Source: Hippasteria phrygiana (taxonomy: Eukaryota; Echinodermata; Asteroidea; Valvatida; Goniasteridae). Taken from it: a DNA stretch of 64,000 nucleotides. Location of the stretch: positions 124,001-188,000 of the forward strand of contig JAZGUH010000141.1 of NCBI GenBank assembly GCA_037893225.1, in the 5' to 3' direction. Below the pieces are notes generated by a model. It was not told where the DNA came from and did not search any database. It saw only the letters and a program-made list of their open reading frames with translations. The translations under genes were made by a program, and so were the position numbers. Shown here one piece after another: positions 26,701 through 35,700 of this stretch (position 1 is its first letter; every line of letters starts with the position of its first letter).

Positions 26701-29700
26701 TCCACATAAACAAAAAAAATGATGCAGACTTCTCTCAAGACTGAACTTCCTCTTTAACTAACCTGGATAATACATTCCATGAGGTATTCCTGTGCAATGC
26801 TGTCTCTGCAGCTGACACACTGCTCCAATATATCTGGTAGAACGGTCTGCCAAGGTAACACAAGAAAAGTAAAACTTTCAAAGTGAACAAAGAAAACTGG
26901 CAGGAGCAGGATTTGAACCTGTGACCTCCTGAATACCGTACCGGCGCTCTACCAACTGAGCTATCTTGCCCTATGTTGGTAGACTCTTAAATTTTCAGTG
27001 TCTTTGTTCGGGGGGGGGGGGGGGGGGGGGGGGGGGTAACGTACTAGTCAGTCAAAAAGCCATAATGCCGTACACCTAGGGATCACGACCCAATTTTACA
27101 ATACAAACTGGAAAGTGACACTGTGGGTATCCCTCAATAATAATCTCTCTTTTAACATAAGATCATCAAACAAACAACAAGGGAAACTGACTGGGTAATC
27201 TGAATGCATTTTCAAAGTGAACAAAAAATCCTGGGAAAAGCGGGATTTGAACCTGCGACTTTCGGAGGTCGAAGGTTCAAACCTCGCTGCTGTGAGTTTA
27301 ATAGCACTCTAATCATTCAATACAGCTGTATGGTCACAACTGGGTTCTGTACCTTCCGATATCTGTCAATGTCTACATTCTCTAGCTGGCTGATGCGGAC
27401 CAGGTTAGTTCCTACCAGGATCCTCAGTTCCTTCCGTTCCTTCTCCCGTCTCTCCCGCTCCCTGGTGTGGCCCTGGTGCTGAATGCGTACCCACAGCTTG
27501 TTCATCTCGCCAAAGTTCAGGAGGATGAAGTCCGTCGAGTCTTCCACTGTGCCCGAGTCATTCTCACTGATGGGAGAAGGTTGGGAAGTGGAGGATGGAG
27601 ATAAAATGTGTAGAAGGCATGAAGATGAGAAACAATGAAAATCTGGAATTTCTACCATTCATTTTCAGAAACCAACCACTTAACACATAATACTGACTTA
27701 CATACAATTGTGGAAGTGCCGCGGTCTAGTGGCCTAGTTGTTAGTAATTCTGTGGGTAATTCTGCAAGTTGTGGGTTCGAGCCCAGACCTGGGCTATAGC
27801 ACTTCTATGCTTAATATGGGTAGAGGCATTATTAATGTCTTGCAGTGGACTACATTGTAGTTACCCATCCCAACATTATTGATACTGTGAAAGATCAGAT
27901 TATTTTGTCTTGTTTTAGTGTGAGGGGCTGGTCCTTCCAGACTTTCCTTTGTAGCCCACACCTCGAGTGGCCTTTGGCCTTATGATGGGCGATTTGCATT
28001 TTTTTTAAATACGAAAAACATTTAGAAAACACGATTTTCTATCAAATATTTTAATAGCAATGCCACAATGCTGTGTTTAGAAATATTTGTAAGTGAGGCT
28101 GGACTCTTGCTTGCAAAAATCAGTTGATATTTGCCAAAAGAGCCAAAATCTGATTCTAGTTGCGAGGCCAGACAGGGCTCCCAAAATTTTGCAGGAGCGG
28201 AAAAGATGATGTCTGCCCTCAAGACAAAAATTGAACTTTTTCCCTGAAGTAAAACTCTTAACACCGGTGCGTACTTCTCTTCTTTGGTACAGTCTGGCAG
28301 GATGTTGCGGGTGCACTGGAGCAGATAGTTCCTCAAGAACAGGCCTCTGAGAGGATGCTGCACCCCCCGACACATCTCCACCAAGTCCTTCATGATGTCC
28401 TTACGGGAATGCTGACTGGTCTTGATGTACACGATGCCTACGGTGATCAGGAGGTACCTGGGCAGAGAAAATGAGAAAGCAAGTGACTTTATCTATAGGG
28501 AATGTAAACAAAAATAGCAAAGCCCAAAAGGGAACTTTGTATACCGGTACTTAGGATTTACTAAGAGCAGCTGAAAGAAAATATGAGAATTAAGGGGATG
28601 TTCACAAATTGAAAATTATTCGAACACTTGGCATATTTTAGGTACTTTAGTTGTTTGTGATGAAATGGCAATCAATATACCAATGTACATTCAAATGAAA
28701 CCCTCTGGAATGAACTCCACAAGGCTTGGAGCAGCATTAGTGTACAAACTCTCAGGAAATATATAGACACTATGCCTGAAAGATGTGCTGCAATGATGGC
28801 TGCTAAGGGTGGACACACCAAATATTGGAGTAAAGTTTGATAAAAAGATGGTAGGACTGGCAGATACTAATGTGAGCTACGTGTATGCTCACAACAATTA
28901 CCTTTTCTATTTAATACCTGTGAAAATGTAAACCAGGCATTGTAAGGCACAAAATATCAATTTCTTCAGATATGTCAAGTGTTCCAATAATACTGCATAC
29001 CACTGTACAAATTGAATTGCAAATTTGTTAGTACGTGTATTATATGAGCTTCCCAGTGAGTCATTCCAAAAATAAAATCGAAGATCAATTTTGTGTGTGG
29101 AAGCTCATAGTGGGACGCTCCTATCCGTACTCTATTAATGCATACGCAATCTTTGCATGTAGCACATATTAAAGGCAGACAACATAGATTGCAGAGTGTA
29201 GTCGGTGCTTTTTGGGTTAAAAAATAGTTTTCATAATGTATTTGTAGAGAGAAATCCACTGAATTGAAATTTTCAGCTAGAGCAGGGACCACATAGCAAT
29301 TTGAATTACTTGTGATTAAAAATTCTGTTCATGAGCCAACAGACCACTGTGACCAGATGTAAAGAAATGTCAAGAGCACTACCACACGAGCACTACCATG
29401 AAGTGATAGCAGCACGTGTATGGTTCAGATTAAACCACATGCACACATGCGGCATGCTATAGTTGAGGTTTTGACTTTGTTACGAGGTACATTTGTACTT
29501 ACAGCCTAGGCACTATATTTCCAGCATACTGCACCAACTCGTACAGGTCTGATATGCGATGTCCTTTCTGATACTCGTCCAAGAGATACTGCTCAAGATA
29601 TCGCAGCTCGTCACAAACCTGCATGTCTGTAGGGAATTTTCATTAAGGTAAACAAAAAACATTGACTGTAGGGCTTTGGCCATTTTGTGACCCAAACTTA

Positions 29701-32700
29701 TCAGCTTTGTGCAATTTTACAAAGGTAAGATTACAGGGTGTCTGTCACATCCGATTATGATGTCAGTGTAACTAGCGGCCCAAAGTTAAATCTCTTTCAC
29801 AAACGACAAACTTTGGATTTGGAACTTAAGGGAGGTCGTGCTTATTAACCCTAACTCCCTACATCATTTTCCCCGCATGTAACCTGAATCCTCCAAAATC
29901 CTCTTATGGGGACCATAGCACGAATCCTCCAAAATCCTCCAGGTTTTTTTTGCATACCCCTAGTAACCTCAATCCTCCAAAATCCTCATGTATCACATTG
30001 AGCCTGATAACCTGGATCCTCCATATTCCTGCAGGGGCAAAAAACCCTAGTAACCTCAATCCTGCAAAATCCTCCGATGCATCAACTTCCAAGTGCCCTC
30101 AATCCTCCAAATTCCTCCATTTTGCAAAGAGGATTTTGGAGGATTTGGGAAGGTTAGGGTTAAACAACCGGTTTTTCATAGGGGTACCGCTGTTTACATC
30201 GAGGTACCACACTCAGTGCTTGGCGACTGAAGTATCGTGAAAAAGCGGTGTCGTATGTTACACCCCTTATGAATAATATAGATTTGTATTCAGTCTGCTT
30301 GACTTTTACAACTAATAACTACATTTAGCAATCATTGTAATTGAGAAAACATAACCCGAACCCCGTAAACAATGGTCGCGACCTATTACAGCGAGCCAAG
30401 GCCGGCTGTGCTATATACTGGCACGGCAGAGATCATGTTGCAGCTAGCTAAGTGCTTGGCCAGCCCATCGATATATGCGTTGAACTCAATTTCTGTTTCG
30501 TGTAGTGAAAGATAGGTGAAGAAAATGGTGGTGTTCCGGAAATCTCACGAGCTGAATACACCGCAAGTAAGTCAGCGTTTGTGGACAAGAAAGCACATCA
30601 TAAAACATGGGTTGTTAATACATATTATACAACACCTGAATAAATCCCAGCCATCCGATTGGTGGATCGTCGATCACGTGCATTGAATTATTCGACCCAT
30701 CACACGATGCGAACCCGCACCACCCAAAACGTTCTATCACATGGTTCTATCAAACGGTGCGCGTGCATTGATAGAACCAACAGAACTTCCCTAATTTCAC
30801 GGTCACTATGATGGTGGCGCTACAACAGGGCTGTCATTCACACAACATGGCGGCCGAGTTTCCCGAACTGCCGCAGTTTGTTCTCCTAACAGACGACGAA
30901 ATATTGGAACTCGTAGGCGATGCTGACGCTCCAAATACAAAGAGAGAAATCAAATATGCAGTGAAACGATTAGATGAATTTGCAAGACACGCAGGAACAA
31001 CAATTGAAGCTTTAACTAATTCGGAACTCGCGGTTTTATGCGGGACTGAGAAGGTAAACGGCACGTTGTAACGTTACACCAAGAAATCCATGCATGCAAT
31101 CTGCCGCCTGAAAGATCGTAGCAGTACCTCACAAAAACATTGGTGCTGCCAATCATGCCATCTCTTTAATAACGATGTTCTCCTTTACAACATATTGAGA
31201 TTAGCCTTGTCGATCCTTTCAGCATCCTTCAATGGGGAGGTGAGTTGGTCTCACCAATGGTGGAAGTTACCCTGCCTGGGTCTATAGGTCTAAAAATTGG
31301 GATAATTTCTTTGATATCTATTGAAGATTTATCCTCCATTTAGATCAGGAAGGTCATAACAGTGGTAGGACTGGCAACCTAAAATATGGCTCACCCAACA
31401 ACCTCTATTGTAAGCATTTACCTTGAATGGCTTAACAACAAAAACAAAAACAAATTAACTACTTGTACTGTACAGTGTTTGTGTAAAGGATACAAAGTTC
31501 ATAGTAGCTCTTTGGGGACAGCATGGAGGTACGCAGCTCTCCCAGCATGTTGGAGGCATGCTTCAATCCATCCATCAGCTTGCCTTTATCCTGGTAAGAA
31601 AACCACAAGCTTGTGTGCGACATTTGAAAACATTTTTGAACTATCTCAAATGTACTGATTACTGTACAATACACTTCATTAACCCTAACCTTCCCTAACC
31701 TGCCAAAATCAAACACCCCTTTGTGTTGAATTTTGTGTGATTGGGTACTGTAGAGTCTTGGCACCATCACTTTGCATGGGACTTGATGCCCTGATTTTGT
31801 TTAAGTACAAAGAATGTGCCATTGGTTTACTACACAGTGTTGGAGTTTGTGTGGTTAGGGAAGGATTCTAGTAAAAAGGCTTGGGCTGTTAGGGTTAATG
31901 CCCGTTTCTCAGAGGAATTTGGCAAGTTTCATGGAGGAACAGTGTGTCAAATATTGAAATCTGTAGTCGATCAAGTGCAAGAGAAGCCTAAGGGCAGCAT
32001 TGAACAGAATATTATAATTGGAAAAAACTGAGAGAAAGAGAAGCCGAGGGCGTCAACACACAACAAGTGTTTCAACGGTCAATAACACACATTTCACAAA
32101 CAACCAGTTCATTCAAGCAGCTAACAACAGAGAACTCTGGAGATCTATTAACCCCTTGACACCGGATTTTATATGGGCGCCAGGCCGGCTTGTGCAGCCA
32201 AGCAAAACGGAACCAAGAGGCTTGTGCAGCCAAGCATAACGCACACAATACCCCAATAATGGATTGAAAATGCAGAAATTGACATGTATAAAAGTCACCC
32301 GGCCAGGTGGCAATTGCTTTCATATGGTATATGTCTGAGGTCTCTAGCATTTTGCAATCACAAGATATTTGGAAATGTGCAAGTTTGTTTTCAGGAATTT
32401 CTTGAAATGACTTAAGGAGAAACATGCCATTTAAAAAAACAAAAAGCAAAGCAATATATGGAAGCACTCAACAAAAACACATACTTTTTCCAACTTTATT
32501 CACTGAAATCAAAGATTTTGGTTATGAAATAGAATAATATAGGTATCAAAGATGCAAAAAAATTCCCTCCCTTCAAAATTACTTGTTTGAAGAATTGTTC
32601 ACCCTCTTTACATTGAACGGCCCATAACTTGTAAAAGCATACAGCGACTTATGTGCCCTTTTTGCAGAGTGGGTCACAATTTCAATCTGCACGTATTTGT

Positions 32701-35700
32701 GTCAACTGGTGGCAAGGGGTTAAGGATGGAAATTTACGTTTATTTTGATAAACGTTTAGCAAAACTTTCCGGTAGCGTTTAAACGTTTGATCAAAACTTG
32801 CAAAAAGGCTGCCGAACTAGCATTTGTGCCATAACTGCAATCAGGTGTGTGGTGTTCTCCCAAACAAAGACGTATAACAAAGGGAACAATATCATCCTCG
32901 ATTCCCATATGCACCTGTTTCAGCCAGCTGAGAATTCCAACTGTCAATGTCTCCAGCTTGCACATGGAAGGAACCACAACCAATGACATATTTATTTGCT
33001 GGGAACCGGCTCATTTAATTGGCCGAAATATTATCATCACTGTACATCATCAAAAAACACCCCCATTACCTAGGGGCACATCCTCAAAGTCCAGTGGCCT
33101 ACAGCTGAACCCAAATATATACTTTGTAATAAACAAGAGACACACTGTATCAATTTGAACAATGGGGCTGTCAATCACTCTCTGGAAAGGCTTTTTTGGA
33201 GTTGGGATTTATTTGAGCATTTTTTTCAAAAACCCTGGAAAACTTTATACGAAAAAATTAGCTTAGAAACTGAAATGAACATGAAATTTCACCCGTTTTG
33301 TGTGATAAACAATTCCGGGATACACATGGATAAACGATTCTGGGGATACTGCCAAAGTCCAAATAATTATTTAAATGTATCTTTTTTTCGGATTAGAGGT
33401 TAAAACTGGTTTGAAAAAAGGCCCGGTATTAACCCTAACAGCCCAAGCCTTTTTACTAGAATCCTTCCCTAACCACACAAACTCCAACACTGTGTAGTAA
33501 ACCAATGGCACATTCTTTGTACTTAGACAAAATCAGGGCATCAAGTCCCATGCAAAGTGATGGTGCCAGTGTTCGATTTAGACGGGTGCACGCATGCACT
33601 GGTGCATGTACTTTTTCCTCTGTGCACGTAAACCTCTGGTACAACGTGCACGCTGTGCATGTACTTTTTTAGGCCTGTACCTGCTGGTATATTTCCCCAT
33701 GTTGAACAACGTATCACAACGCGCACCCGATTTATTGCACGCAACGATCGACATGATGTGTGCGTGCCTGCATATATTACCATCGTTGTAGTCTTGGTCA
33801 AGTGCAAACAACCGCAACCGATCTGCTACCGTATTGTTCCCAATGTACAATGTACGTAAACATTGACTTGAGAAAAGACTCGTTAACCCGGCTCCCGCGC
33901 GACCTGGGGTTAGAGCAATTGATCAATAAAGCCAACCCCAAAAGCGCATCTGCGCGTGCGCGTTGCTTTGTTGCTAGTCTTGGTCAAGTGCAAGCAACCG
34001 CACTGATTGCCACCGTCTTATTCCCAGTGTACAATGCATGTACACGCATCTAACACGAAGCGAAAGTCGTCTTGAGAAACGACAAACGCGTGCGGCACAT
34101 GCATTGTGCACAAGACATGCAAGACAATGTTTTTGACAGCTCACGTGTGATTTGGGCGTCCATGGTATAAATTATCAGCTGTTACTAATCAACAGTGTCG
34201 AAATAGAAACAAACGCTCGTCTTTCTAGTGCCGCAAGGAAGCCAACTGAAGGTAAATGTCGTAGTACTCCAACTACTCAACAAGTGAAGCCTAATTGTCA
34301 TCAACCCGGCCCCCGATCCTTCCTGCCCCGATTGCCGGCCCTAAAGTTAGCGGAACCGAGCTCAGTCCTGGCGGGTCCGATCCCGGTGGGCCCGATCTCA
34401 TGATGCTGTACACGTGGTGATTTCCATCAGGTATTTAAAAAGAAAAATTATTCCTCCGTTCTTTCGGTTAGGAAAAAGTGGCGTCATCACGATAATATCG
34501 CGATATTTTTGGGCCGATATTTCGGTATCAAAATATCGAACAGCCTTCTGTAGTGAAACCGTGGAACATGATACTACAGTAGTAGGCCTAACGTAACTTC
34601 GGCTTCGCCTTCGTCTTCTCGCGATCGTGTCAGAGATTGCTAATTACTACTGATGAAATAAACAAACAGCGAATACCAATTGTACAAAAACACATTTTAT
34701 TTACAAAGCAAAACAATACCCTTAACAACATTATACATGTAATAGCTACATTTGAAAATTTGTAGGAATACACATATTTTAAAACAACAAATATGTCTAC
34801 CTATTGTTCTTTTGTGTTATGACTTGTATGCACACTTTTTTGTGCATGTACAATTTATTTTGTGCATGTAACTTTTTCGGTCTACATGCACCAGTGCATG
34901 CGATTTTTTTCTTCTAAATCGACCCCTGGATGGTGCCAAGGCTCTACAGTACCCAATCACACAAAATTCAACACAATGGGGTGTTTGATTTTGGCAGGTT
35001 AGGGATGGTTAGGGTTAATAGCCCGGATTTTATGCTAGACCAAATTCAACACATTTTAATCAGACTAACACTAGGACCCACCCACCAAGCATCAAACACA
35101 GACAATTGTATACACTGTGTATCACTGATACAATAGATAGTTGCCGGTCATTGAGAAATGTATCAATTAAATAGTAAAGGACAAAGGTTTTCAACACCCA
35201 CATTCATGGTTTTAGAACCATCTATAGCATTTTTTCTATTTTGATTTCTGTGAATACTAACAAAAGACTTGCATGGTTTAAAGGACCTAACGTGGGTCCA
35301 AATTATCGACACCTACCAGGCATCTCTTCATCTGGAAGGACTGCATCTTGACAACATGTTGAGCCTCGTCCAGAAGTTTCTCTTGGTCATCCTGAGGAGA
35401 CTGTCCTGTTTGAGACTGTCCTGTTTGAGGCTATAAATAGCAAAAAAAAATATGATAAATGGGAACCTGGTTGTCATTGCAACACTATAGACATATCTTT
35501 AAAACATTCTATACAATACGATGCGGTTACAGCCAGTACCGTTGATGCATGGTCGAGGATCGTCTCTGGAAAATGGGTCAGGAACATAAAACTCTTGGGG
35601 GAAAATAACAACCTGTTATTTCAAGGTTTATGTCGGCAAAATGAGAAATTAGCATGTACAATTCTTCACAAACATTCTTCCCCTATAAGTAGCACGGAAA

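Noticed and set aside
33760..34053. Open frames in the hAT element
   Set aside because: They run through the internal duplication and carry no hAT dimerisation or catalytic motif.
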